Below the pieces are notes generated by a model. That model made no database searches and was not told where the DNA came from. It was given only the letters and a program-made list of their open reading frames with translations. This document shows positions 50,801-58,318 of a DNA stretch of 64,000 bases, one piece after another. How positions within the stretch are numbered: the first letter of the stretch is position 1; the number at the start of each line of letters is the position of its first letter. This stretch comes from Zoroaster sp. YZ-2022. Lineage: Eukaryota > Echinodermata > Asteroidea > Forcipulatida > Zoroasteridae. The stretch spans positions 2,773,402 through 2,837,401 of the forward strand of contig CM055828.1 of the NCBI GenBank assembly GCA_029582265.1. Reading direction: 5' to 3'. A program made the position numbers and the translations under genes.

Positions 50801-53800
50801 AGCTTCAAAGTTTCTATAGGCAAGATGCTGTAGTGCTTATTGTGCATGACATAACGTTGCGCTTAATGGCTGTCATCACTGCATGTTTACTAGCTTGACT
50901 CAAGTATGTGTGCACATGCAATGTCAATAATTATTGTCTAAGGAAGCCACAACTTGCTTCCATGGGAACGTGCATAAAATCATAAGATGATTCAACTTGA
51001 TCAGACTGGTGCTATTTTAAATTGATCGGTTTGATCAACCATAAGTATTGGAATTTTGGATCTTAATTAATTTTAACCTCAAAACATGGGCAACTGTAAA
51101 ACAAAAAACAAAACAATAACAGGATATGCCATCACTTCTAAACTCCCAATAGACTTCTCAAACTCCAATTTCACAAACAGACCATGTCTTAAAAATTAAA
51201 ACTGTAACAACAATTCTTTCTTATTTCACCAGATGTAACGGAGCCTGCCCTCACCTGTCCAGATCCTATTTCCGTCAATCATCAACGATGGCTCCAGACG
51301 TCAAAAGTTGCTTGGACAAGCGTCACCGCAAAGGATAAAGTATCGGTGAATGTTCCCGTCAGCTGTATACCGCCGAGCAGTAGCGTGTTTGATCTTGGTG
51401 AGACAACTGTAGTCTGTTCTGCATTTGATGATGCTATGAATTTGGGATCATGCGAGTTTTCGGTTGAGGTCAACCTACGGAGTAAGTGTTTCTTAAGCTT
51501 TCTTTCCTTTTAAGCTATTATTAAATTGTTGTAATTTTGGAAGGAAAAGGTATGGGCGGATCCAGTATGGCAAAAAAGGGGACATCAAATTTCTAATTTT
51601 TATTTTTATTTTTAATGTGGGGTGGGGGGGCCTGACATTCATCCCTTTGTCACTTCCTTAAACGAGAAATTTAGAAATGGTAATGGTATTGGCCCAATAT
51701 ATAATTTGCTATCATGAAAAACCCAGGCATAATGGAAGCACGTTAACAAATTCACAACAAGAAACAAAAAACAAATATCTGAACAAACAAATGATTCTCC
51801 CTTGACTATTTGTTCCCTTCAGATTCCTCAGAGTTTTTAAGAAGCTGCTGGAAGTGCTCTTTTGAAAATCTTGCGGGGAAGTGCAGATACAATGATGAAG
51901 ACGATGAATACGAATGTTACTGCCCACCAGGCTACCTCAATGTAAATGACTCCTGTGAAGGTAGGAACATATAACATAGGCAGATTTAGGACTTTTTCAG
52001 GGTTGTTGGTTCAGGAGTGTTGGGGGATGCTTTAACCCTAACCCCCTAGGTATTCTGGCTATGAACCTTCCTGAATCCTCCAAAATTCATCAATGCACTT
52101 TTGGAAACATGCCCTTATCTTCAAAATACACCATGCATTTTCGTTGATCTTTCATATTCAGCACTTATGGCCTGTACTTCTTGCCAGGTAGTAATTTTGC
52201 CCCATTTGCACTGAATTTTTCCAAAAAAGTACCCATTGGAGGATTTTGATGGATTTGGGGTGGTTAGGGTTAATCTAGTAGTACATATAGTGTGGGGGAT
52301 CGAAATTCCCCCAAAACAAAGGACACTTATATCCTCTGGGTATACCCTAAGATCGCTGCCACTCGTGATTGTGCATCAACAATTCTCTTGAGCTGAGCCA
52401 CCCGTCACTTAGAAACAAACTCGGTTGAGTTAGTCTTATTCTTTGGGAGAATTCCATTAGTGAATACATCACTTTGTGTGGTATTTGTACTACGCCAAGC
52501 ATGATAGTTAGGGCATGACAGCATCTATGCATTGCAGTATGGAGTGCCATGGTCGAGCGGTTTAGTGCATCGGATTTGTGTTCTGATGGCTGAGTCGTCA
52601 GAATGTGGGTTCGTATCCCAACCGCGACCATGGTGCTTGTGTCCTTGAGCAAGACACTTTACCATAATTGCTTCTCTCCACCCAGGGGTAAATGGGTACC
52701 TGTGAGGGCAGAGTTGGTTGTTGTGTTTGATTAGCCCTATATGCGCTGTAATGGCAGCAATTGAGCTGTATACTCCCCAGGGAGCTGAGATGGTTTTCAG
52801 GAATGATTTATGAGCCTGATGAGCAGGGGTAATAATATAATGTGCCTTGAGCACCAGTTTGGTGGATACGTGCGCTATATAAGTCCACATTATTATTATT
52901 ATTATTATGTCCCATTTGGTCTGGAGCACCATAGCTGATCAATCTATCAGAATTTTCAGAGAAACGTAACTGGTACACTGCCATCTTGCTGTTACAGACT
53001 CTCGTACACACCCTGTTTACAGTTTGACACTTTAAACCCTTTTATTTAACATGCTAGATATTGATGAGTGTGAAGAATTGAAACCATGTGACGATCAAGC
53101 GACATGTACTAACGTTGCCAGAAGCTTCAAATGTGAATGTGTACCAGGGTTATCTGGAGACGGGATCACATGCAGAGGTGAATTTAAAGAATATTTTTCA
53201 TTTCAAAATGAGCAGATATTTGAAATGGCAGAGGGTGCCATTTATAAATGTTTGTAATCATGCGTTAGCCATCTTTGTTGCTAATTTTCAAATTGTTGTC
53301 AAGGATCCAGGCAAATATGGTGACATTGTGATAATGGTACGTATGTTGAGTTTGAGATGTATTATTGGAACCTTTATTTGAAGGGGGTGAGTCAGGAATT
53401 TGATTTTACTGTCGTGGTCAAGAAAATTAAATGCCTTGAGATGTAGAGAGTAGTGTATTGAAAAAATCCACATATTTGGAAGGTGAAAGTTTTGAAATTT
53501 GCAAAGTTTTGAGGGGACATGCACATTTTCAGAACTTGATTTCTAAATTCTAAATTTAAAAATATGTTTAATATTTAACATTTGTGTTTCATTTTTTTCG
53601 CACAGACTACCCTTATACTCTACATCCAGATATTCCCAAATCTACAGGAGACCAGCGTAAGTTTGATATTTTGCAGATATTGTGTTTAAAGAAAAACTGA
53701 AAAGAATATCCAAAATATAAACCCAGGAATGTCTGCTGAGGGCTGTGTGGACACATGACCCCTTAGAGCTGCCAATATTAGCCCTTTGAAATATACTGAG

Positions 53801-56800
53801 CATATACCTTTCCTATCTTGAAGAGACTAATTTGTCTTTGAAGATTTTTCCTCTTTGTAGCACCTATTGAGAAGAAGATAGCAATTGATATTGCCCTAGC
53901 GGAGGAGTCATCATACGGCTGTGATTGGAGCGTTGATCATATGGCAAGCAGCTGTACAATTCTATTGAACACTTTCAAACGAAATGTAAGCGTATAAATT
54001 GTTTTACTGTTGGGTATAATTTCTCAAAATTTGCTTATTAGAATACTAATTATTATCAGAATACTAATGAAGTTATTTGATGTACAGGTGGTGGGAATAA
54101 ATTAATTTGACACTTTCTCATCAGAATGCTTGATGCTATCATGAATTTACTTTACATCAAGTAAAAGGTTTAACTGAAAAAAAAAATCTTCAAAAATTAC
54201 CAATTACTATGGTATTTGGGCTTTGAACAATTTCTCATTGTCCCGAATTTAGTGTTCATCATGTGAAACTGTCCCTGCAGTGAAAATTTCATAGGTTGAT
54301 AACACTATACACATTCCTTGAAATTCGTAAAAGATGAATGAATAATGATGAAATATGACAGGGCATAAGTGAAACCAGTTTTACTGCCCCCCTTACAAAA
54401 AAGAGACTTTTATCCAGTCAGTTTTTAGATTCTGCTTCACATTATTTCAATTCTTTTCAAATATTCAAGGTATGGAAAAAGTACCTGGCATTTTCATCAA
54501 GACTTTTAAGAATTGATGTGGAACAGTCTGACATGGCGTAAGTACCTCATACTTCATGAAGTATTCTTATTATCTTATCATACCAGCTATGTCTGTAATG
54601 ATTTATTAAGCCATTATCATCATCATTATCATATTTTTGACATGCTAGGAGGCAGTGGACTTTACAGGTCATTTTCCATTGTTCTTTATATAGGCGCGCA
54701 CAGCGCATGCTTAGAGGTATGTAATCAATGGAAAAGGACCTGTATCTGGTTGGTATTAGTGTTACGTCATTTCAATATAAGCCACGCCTCCTTCACATGG
54801 AGTCGTTTCAAAATAATTTTGTTTACGTACAACAATGCATTGCCCACTTTGTCTTTTTACAATAACAGAAGAAATTGAAAAGTTTAAAAAAAATGAGTGT
54901 GCATACTGTCAATGCACGCACGTATGACGCATAAAGAGGTCACCATCTGCTGCCACCTAGAGTCTCAAATGTCTCTTGATTCTGACAGGAGAAGCAGCAT
55001 TCCCCACACGGCGGTGTACGATTACAACAGGATGTCCGAGAGCGACAGGGCTATATCAGCTCAGGAGTTTTACGATCAAACGCTGGCCTCTGAAGTCAGA
55101 GCAGGGAAGTTAGGGGCTCTCAAACTTGTGTCAGACTGTGAAAAGTGTGATCCGCCTAAGGGTAAGATCATAATTTTCTGCCGTTGTTTTGGTAGGCTTA
55201 GTGTAGTGAAGTTTTAGGCACTAGCTAGAAGACATTAGGATAAATGAAGGAGTCACCACACCACATTGATGCTTAAAGGCTAATAGGCTGGATATGAGTT
55301 TTTTTTCTTAACAATCCTCTCACTCTCTTGTGGGATGGTGCTAAATTCCAAGTTTACCAAATCATTTCGGGTTAAATTACGACATCTGTATTTATACTTT
55401 TTTTTCTTACACCCTGTGATTGCTATAAGTATTAAGTGTGAGAGGTAGGAAGTTTGTAATTAAGGCACATTTGATATGCCCTAATCTTTTCTACTAGTGG
55501 TCCCCATCCCCGCCCCCTCCCCCAAAAACACAAAAAACAAAACAAAACAAAAACAAAAAAACAAAAACCAACCAAACTTTTAAAAGGCCTTTTGGACTTA
55601 ATATGCACACACTCTTGAACTCCCAGCTATTTAGGTCTGTCATCTCCATGACCTGTACCTCTGTACTCAATATGTGCATTTACCTCTACAGATTTCACAA
55701 ACCTTTGTGAGAACACCCGACCAGTGTGTGAGGAAGGATTTATCTTACAAGAAGTCAGGCCTGATGAGTCAAGCTGCTATTACACCTGTGAATCTCTGTG
55801 CTCCACAGGGTACTGTAACTCTGGCTCCTGCATCCACAATCCTCCTTACCAGCCGAGATGCAGGTACTGTTTCTTTCACTTTTTGTGGGAAAGAAAAATT
55901 GACTTTTACAAGGAATGATCCAGGATGGAAACAGGGGGCGGGTCACCGCCAAAAGAACAGGGGGTAATATATTAATGGTAGATTAACATACATGATGATC
56001 AAGTGGGGTGGAGTGGTGTGGGGGGATTACATACCCTCCGTGGGCCCTTCTGGATCTGCCAATGAGTTTCCAATTTGCCAACTGTATGCACATGATTGGA
56101 AACGGATCACTCTCAATAGTCATGTAATTAATTAGAATTTGGATCCTCAAGGCGATAGGATTATCTAGCGGTTTTCAAGTGCTTTTTTTTACATTGTTGC
56201 GGCAGATGTTCAGGTTTGGAAATTGAGGGGGGATAGCAAATATTTGAAGCAGATGTTCACATGACCCATTGCCCCATTGAGTGCTTGTTGTGATTTTGTT
56301 ATGGATATAAGGTCTAAACTGAGTCATAGACCTAAATTTGGGTTGTACAGCAGGAGCCTACACTGTCCCTAAAAATGTACTACGTTTTCCAAAGTGTGTA
56401 GATTTATATACCTCTATTCACTATTGGTAATCTAAAAGAAATATTCAAAACTAAAAACGAAGCTAAAATTTTATATTAAAAAAATGATCATTGACATTTG
56501 ATTGAGTTTTTAATAAATGTGTAAAATCTGAATGCAGACCAAAATCATACGAATATTTCTACATTGTCCTGTTGTAAATGATTTTATGTGTTAATTTTGA
56601 CAGAAATGTGTACAGTAATTGAGCTGAACATTGAGATTTGTTACAGACCAAAACTTTTTTGAAACACATTTTTTCTCTTCATTTGGGCATTACATGTAAG
56701 TCACAATTTTCCAATCACACAATGCCACAATTTAAATGCCTCGTCTATTTTGTCCCCCCCCCCCCCCTTCGAATAGATGTCCATCAAACACCAATGGCCC

Positions 56801-57441
56801 ACGATGTGAACCAATCACAGTCACCGACGGGGGCAAGGAGGAGGCAGAGAAAGAACTGGACATTGCTGTCATCATCGGTTGCTCCGTGGCTGGGGGCGTG
56901 CTCCTTGTAATCATCCTCGGTGCCACTGCTTACTATCTGCGAAGGAAAAAGTCAGGGGATGTAGTGACTTGTGAACAGCAAAAGTAAGTAAAATTTCAGT
57001 TTTATTTCAGTCTTAAATTTTGTTAATAGCTTTCATAGTTTGGAATATAGCTGATAACCCTTCAAACCATTTCATGGTTCAGAAAATGCATATGGATTTT
57101 TTCCTTGGTTAGAGGTACCATTATACAGGGGCGGAGCAAAGGTCTCAAAAAAAGGGGGGCACACAAAACAAAATTGGTAAATTTACATGAACTGCAATGC
57201 GCTGCAATAGAAAAGGAGGCACAAACTCACCTTTGATGTCCTGAATCTGCAAGTACGGCCTTTAAACCCCAAAATGTACAATTTAAATAGTATTAAGATA
57301 TTCAATTGATTGTGTGATATTTGATATCGAATGTACAGTATATTAATAGTATGCTGACATTGAATTCAATTAATAGGGGATATTTATTTGACAAATTTCA
57401 GTGGAAAAGTCAATGAAGAATTCAGGTTGGAAGAGCAGTAG
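41809..57441 (+). CDS. HYR/EGF/SEA-like single-pass membrane protein, complete, 26 exons
   Basis: Exons: 41809-41896, 43229-43441, 43872-43988, 44560-44667, 44923-45165, 45647-45883, 46422-46520, 46969-47079, 47366-47596, 48052-48150, 48655-48744, 48977-49084, 49265-49360, 49989-50081, 50171-50272, 50577-50819, 51233-51481, 51823-51960, 53058-53177, 53606-53656, 53861-53985, 54470-54537, 54989-55161, 55692-55863, 56777-56983, 57402-57441. They sum to 3,621 nt, 1,206 residues. Order by residue: signal peptide 1-29; HYR 30-100; EGF 101-175; HYR 176-335; EGF 336-405; HYR 406-482; EGF 483-678; HYR 679-842; Cys-rich/EGF-like 843-888; Ca-binding EGF 889-928; SEA-like about 946-1067; Cys-rich stalk 1068-1136; transmembrane 1154-1179; tail 1180-1206. 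HYR domains are adhesive beta-sandwich modules found in echinoderm hyalin and many receptors. A cell-surface adhesion or recognition role is inferred. I do not recognise a named orthologue. Confidence 0.88.
42572..43142. repeat. 144-bp tandem repeat, four units
   Basis: Unit starts at 42572, 42715, 42859 and 43003 (143-144 bp) begin ATGGGAGACCACCTTA and include GTAACCATAGGAGGCCACTG and GGCCTGAATGGGTTGTTTC. Units are over 95% alike, so young. It lies in intron 1 of the HYR/EGF gene and ends 86 bp before the HYR 1 exon. Because 144 is divisible by three, a spurious repeated open frame of 162 codons arises. Confidence 0.95.
43229..43441 (+). CDS. HYR/EGF gene exon: HYR domain 1
   Basis: Acceptor AACCTGCAG, donor GTAG/GTGAGT; phase 1 to 1. 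Begins VIKNCPGNLYSKDGYARWTP, has the later HYR cysteines (VQCSH, EVICTAVD) and ends CNFNIFV. HYR signature: CP.N...W.PP, then .V.CTA.D......C.F.V. Confidence 0.88.
43872..43988 (+). CDS. HYR/EGF gene exon: EGF-like 1
   Basis: Acceptor TTTAATCAG, donor CAAT/GTAAGT; phase 1 to 1. Cys-rich (HCARKDG, QCICQEY, CYCMVGFSGLDCQ), ending in the EGF C-loop G(F/Y).G..C. Confidence 0.85.
44262..44380. mobile_element. GGATCCG inverted element
   Basis: GTGCAGATCCGGGGTCTC at the left and CCCCCGGATCCGCCAATGCC at the right are inverted, with a 20-C run next to the right end. Related half-ends GGCGGATCCAG occur near 51555 and CTGGATCTGCCAA near 48857 and 56049. Confidence 0.55.
44560..44667 (+). CDS. HYR/EGF gene exon: EGF-like 2
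   Basis: Acceptor AAATCACAG, donor CTTG/GTTTGT; phase 1 to 1. Reads DGGKCGGTDDPKSCDC and CSCQQGFKGELCQL. An upstream in-frame acceptor (TTGCAG at 44532) would add nine residues; the shorter form is preferred because sister exons begin two residues before the same DG. Confidence 0.8.
44923..45165 (+). CDS. HYR/EGF gene exon: HYR domain 2
   Basis: Acceptor CCATTTCAG, donor ATAG/GTAAAT; phase 1 to 1. Reads APELKCPEDFYT, VRWVIAEFSDNAEV, VKCDPPSGSTFE, VACSARDAAGNKGECSFRV, all the HYR landmarks including the D.AGN...C.F.V ending. Confidence 0.93.
45262..45330 (-). mobile_element. SINE core fragment
   Basis: CCTGGGTGGAGAGAAGCAAT matches the central part of the SINE at 19371-19704; the rest is not recognisable. 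Confidence 0.55.
45647..45883 (+). CDS. HYR/EGF gene exon: HYR domain 3
   Basis: Acceptor TATTCCAG, donor CTTG/GTAAGT; phase 1 to 1. Reads PLIPGCPGNIYTSNATLEW, VTCDPQAQPGFTF, EVVCSAKDKAGNFAEKNCTF. Follows HYR 2 directly. Confidence 0.92.
45945..46053 (+). pseudogene. Probable relic of a HYR exon (N-terminal half)
   Basis: One frame reads THCNGNV, then VLPTYASLNWTDYNCSG, resembling the opening of a HYR domain (CPGN...A.L.W), and it stops at a plausible donor (TCAG/GTAAAA at 46054). The only nearby AG (45952-45953) would make this frame phase 0, not the phase 1 used by all neighbours, and the phase-1 frame hits a TGA. The second half of the domain is absent. It lies between HYR 3 and EGF 3, so a decayed fourth-module exon is the simplest reading. 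Confidence 0.35.
46422..46520 (+). CDS. HYR/EGF gene exon: EGF-like 3
   Basis: Acceptor TATATACAG, donor AAAG/GTATAA; phase 1 to 1. Reads DGISCSPGDANCECG, TCSCVDGYSGQDCK, eight-cysteine-like spacing of a compact EGF unit. Confidence 0.87.
46805..46925. repeat. Dispersed repeat (hammerhead-like family), copy 3
   Basis: GCAGTGACACCATGTAGGAA, TTTTGAGTAGTAAATAGTTC, then on the minus strand CTGAAGA, stem GATCAG/CTGATC and AAAATGTT: the GAAAC core is mutated to AAAAT. It ends just before the EGF 4 exon. Confidence 0.65.
46969..47079 (+). CDS. HYR/EGF gene exon: EGF-like 4
   Basis: Acceptor TTTTGTAG, donor TTTG/GTGAGT; phase 1 to 1. Reads DGMNCVSSGNPGPSCAC, VCVCADGFKGVTCEF. A dispersed repeat with a hammerhead-like segment ends 45 bp upstream. 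Confidence 0.87.
47366..47596 (+). CDS. HYR/EGF gene exon: HYR domain 4
   Basis: Acceptor ATTTTGTAG, donor AGAA/GTAAGA; phase 1 to 1. Reads PPVLRNCPFGTVFS, YRPMWTEDNGSPAPDVTCY, QVMCAAQDLSGNKDSSCDF. Confidence 0.92.
48052..48150 (+). CDS. HYR/EGF gene exon: EGF-like 5
   Basis: Acceptor ATCATTAG at 48044-48051, donor CAAG/GTGATT; phase 1 to 1. Reads GSGCLSDGNNCLC, NCKCVYGYLGPLCQ. The acceptor has a weak pyrimidine tract but lies exactly where the phase and domain start require. Similar to the exon at 49265-49360. Confidence 0.8.
48185..48330. repeat. Dispersed repeat, partial copy 4
   Basis: Keeps TGGTTTGTAGTGACACCGTG and AGTTCTGATAAGAACCA of the same family; the middle is replaced. Confidence 0.4.
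48655..48744 (+). CDS. HYR/EGF gene exon: EGF-like 6
   Basis: Acceptor CTGTCACAG, donor TCAG/GTAGGA; phase 1 to 1. Reads CRACQNGGSNQNEQCYCDC, ending GVVCS. Partner of 49989-50081 in the duplicated block. Confidence 0.85.
48977..49084 (+). CDS. HYR/EGF gene exon: EGF-like 7
   Basis: Acceptor GTTTCACAG, donor TTAA/GTAAGT; phase 1 to 1. Reads HCLNGGTFVADTCSCECQDG then WTGRHC, a canonical EGF C..GGTF...C.C..GWTG..C. Partner of 50171-50272. Confidence 0.9.
49265..49360 (+). CDS. HYR/EGF gene exon: EGF-like 8
   Basis: Acceptor TTTCAACAG, donor GAAA/GTGAGT; phase 1 to 1. Reads GEKCQNSASGCLCDGNDCQC, ending YEGPNCE. Shares the CLCDGN pattern with EGF 5. Confidence 0.87.
49414..49757 (+). mobile_element. 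tRNA-headed SINE, copy B
   Basis: A box TGGCCGAGCGG (49415-49425), B box GGTTCGAATCC (49470-49480), the same body as copy A, and an ATTATTATTATTATTA tail at the right. Inserted in the intron between EGF 8 and EGF 9. Confidence 0.93.
49989..50081 (+). CDS. HYR/EGF gene exon: EGF-like 9
   Basis: Acceptor ATTTTACCAG, donor GAAG/GTAATA; phase 1 to 1. Reads CKPCQHNGRNQNSETCECEC, ending LPPLCE. A full SINE lies in the intron just upstream. Confidence 0.86.
50171..50272 (+). CDS. HYR/EGF gene exon: EGF-like 10
   Basis: Acceptor TTTATTACAG, donor CAAG/GTATGA; phase 1 to 1. Reads TCLNGGMFDLNSCSCLCIDG then WTGMDC. Separated from the previous exon by an intron of only 89 bp. Confidence 0.88.
50577..50819 (+). 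CDS. HYR/EGF gene exon: HYR domain 5, GC donor
   Basis: Acceptor AAATTTCAG; phase 1 to 1. Reads FVTQCPKDIIKPL, VSWTNPTSNADSNG, VVVCDQQSGSEF, EVKCTATDAEHGLTASCSFK. No GT donor preserves frame at the end of the domain; the position used by sister exons is ATAG/GCAAGA, a GC-AG type intron with the expected strong AG/GCAAG context. Confidence 0.88.
51233..51481 (+). CDS. HYR/EGF gene exon: HYR domain 6
   Basis: Acceptor TTTCACCAG, donor CGGA/GTAAGT; phase 1 to 1. Reads EPALTCPDPISVN, VAWTSVTAKDKV, VSCIPPSSSVFDLG, VVCSAFDDAMNLGSCEFSV. Confidence 0.9.
51823..51960 (+). CDS. HYR/EGF gene exon: Cys-rich/EGF-like module
   Basis: Acceptor CCCTTCAG, donor GAAG/GTAGGA; phase 1 to 1. Reads CWKCSFENLAGKCRYNDED, then YECYCPPGYLNVNDSCE, an EGF-like ending preceded by an acidic loop. 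Confidence 0.82.
52541..52908 (+). mobile_element. tRNA-headed SINE, copy C, different head
   Basis: A box TGGTCGAGCGG (52550-52560) and B box GGTTCGTATCC (52608-52618). The body and TTA tail match copies A, B and D, but the head differs (for example GATTTGTGTTCTGATGGCTG) and GTTGTGTTTGATTAGCC has an insertion. Lies between the Cys-rich and Ca-binding EGF exons. Confidence 0.9.
53058..53177 (+). CDS. HYR/EGF gene exon: calcium-binding EGF
   Basis: Acceptor ACATGCTAG, donor AGAG/GTGAAT; phase 1 to 1. Reads DIDECEELKPCDDQATCTNV, SFKCECVPGLSGDGITC: the DIDEC start, N and aromatic positions of a calcium-binding EGF. Confidence 0.93.
53606..53656 (+). CDS. HYR/EGF gene 51-nt linker exon
   Basis: Acceptor TTTCGCACAG, donor CAGC/GTAAGT; phase 1 to 1. 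Encodes a short Pro/Tyr-rich linker (YPYTLHPDIPKSTGDQ). Too short for ORF searches; supported by strong splice sites and by keeping frame. Confidence 0.7.
53861..53985 (+). CDS. HYR/EGF gene exon: SEA-like region, part 1
   Basis: Acceptor CTTTGTAG, donor AAT/GTAAGC; in phase 1, out phase 0. Reads KKIAIDIALAEESSYGCDW and SCTILLNTFKRN. First exon that leaves the phase-1 pattern. Confidence 0.8.
54470..54537 (+). CDS. HYR/EGF gene exon: SEA-like region, part 2
   Basis: Acceptor ATATTCAAG, donor ATGGC/GTAAGT; in phase 0, out phase 2. Encodes VWKKYLAFSSRLLRIDVEQS, an alternating hydrophobic stretch. Missed by ORF length filters. Confidence 0.75.
54989..55161 (+). CDS. HYR/EGF gene exon: SEA-like region, part 3
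   Basis: Acceptor TTCTGACAG, donor AAGG/GTAAGA; in phase 2, out phase 1. Reads IPHTAVYDYNRMSES, FYDQTLASEVRAGKLGALKL, SDCEKCDPPK. The final helix followed by G.LG.L.V resembles the C-terminal end of SEA domains; there is no clear GSVVV cleavage site. Confidence 0.8.
55692..55863 (+). CDS. HYR/EGF gene exon: Cys-rich stalk
   Basis: Acceptor CTCTACAG, donor GCAG/GTACTG; in phase 1, out phase 2. Ten cysteines in 57 residues (NLCENTRPVCEEGF, CYYTCESLCSTGYCNSGSC). Confidence 0.85.
56777..56983 (+). CDS. HYR/EGF gene exon: EGF end, transmembrane helix, stop-transfer
   Basis: Acceptor TTCGAATAG behind a poly-C run, donor CAAAA/GTAAGT; phase 2 to 2. Reads CPSNTNGPRCEP, an acidic juxtamembrane piece, then IAVIIGCSVAGGVLLVIILG and ATAYYL, followed by RRKK, a typical type I anchor and stop-transfer. 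Confidence 0.92.
57402..57441 (+). CDS. HYR/EGF gene terminal exon: tail and stop
   Basis: Acceptor AAATTTCAG; 12 codons completing the cytoplasmic tail (GKVNEEFRLEEQ) and TAG at 57439-57441. The 27-residue tail has no obvious ITAM, ITIM or PDZ-binding ending. Confidence 0.75.
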
Positions 57442-57867
57442 AGATTTCAAGATGTTTGGTTGCCATGGAAATGGTGTTTAATTGAGCAACATCAACAGCG
57501 ATGGGAAGGCTTTTGACTGTCGGATATTTTAATTATCAGTAGAAGTATCTGACAAAACAAGTGGTCTAACTAGCCTAGATGCATCCATTTTTGTCTAGCT
57601 CCCTGACTTCCAATCAAAAGTCATCAGTCTATTTTGAACAAAAGGCTCATTTTGATTCACATAAACTTGTGCAGACAAGATCTTCCACATTGTAAATCTT
57701 TTTCTATCAAATAACCTACCTTTGAAAGTTTCAGCTCAGTCTTGGCAACTTTTTGAAAATGTAATTTTTTTCTGTGTTTTCTCTGAAATGACAGCACTTT
57801 TTTTTTAAATCAGGATTTTGGTGCATTCACCAATATCACATCAAGTTAGCTTTCAGATAATAATTCA

Positions 57868-58091
57868 TTAAATATCATCACAATCGTCAGGGCATGGAAT
57901 CAGAGTGCTAGTTTTATATTAATTCAGTGAAAATAATACCCTGCATGATAAGGTCCTATGACCATTGCTGCTGAATGAGCCAGAAATTTTCAGTCACTGT
58001 GTTCATCTTAAGATGTCCTAGTTTAAACTAGGACATAGATTCCATGCCCTGTTGAAAGTCTGCTCTGATCGTGATGATATTGCCCCTTTAA
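57868..58091. mobile_element. TTAA-flanked 220-bp MITE, copy 3
   Basis: Shares GGGCATGGAATCAGAGTGCT, the CCTGCATGATAAGGTC core and the TGCCCTGTTGAAAGTCTGCT right arm. The left end is eroded (TTAAATATCATCACAATCG); the right end is GATATTGCCCCTTTAA. It carries a small extra palindrome, CCTAGTTTAAACTAGG. Confidence 0.75.
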
Positions 58092-58312
58092 ATGTATAAA
58101 TATAATGTCACCCTGATTGAAAAAATACATTAGTGGAATAAAAACAAAGAACCAATTTACTAATTTCTATACTTAGGTGTGCAAATCAATGGAGTAATTA
58201 TTTTGGTTGTACATTGAAGAATGTTTACGGCATTATGCAGAAAGCATTTTATTCTTTCAGTGTTTTTGTATAAATGTCTGTTTTCTGTTATGTTTTAATT
58301 TTGTGTAGATAA

Positions 58313-58318
58313 AATAAA
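58313..58318 (+). promoter_or_regulatory. Candidate polyadenylation signal, HYR/EGF gene
   Basis: AATAAA about 870 bp after the stop at 57441, followed by a T-rich stretch. A MITE copy (57868-58091) would then lie inside the 3' UTR. Confidence 0.35.
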
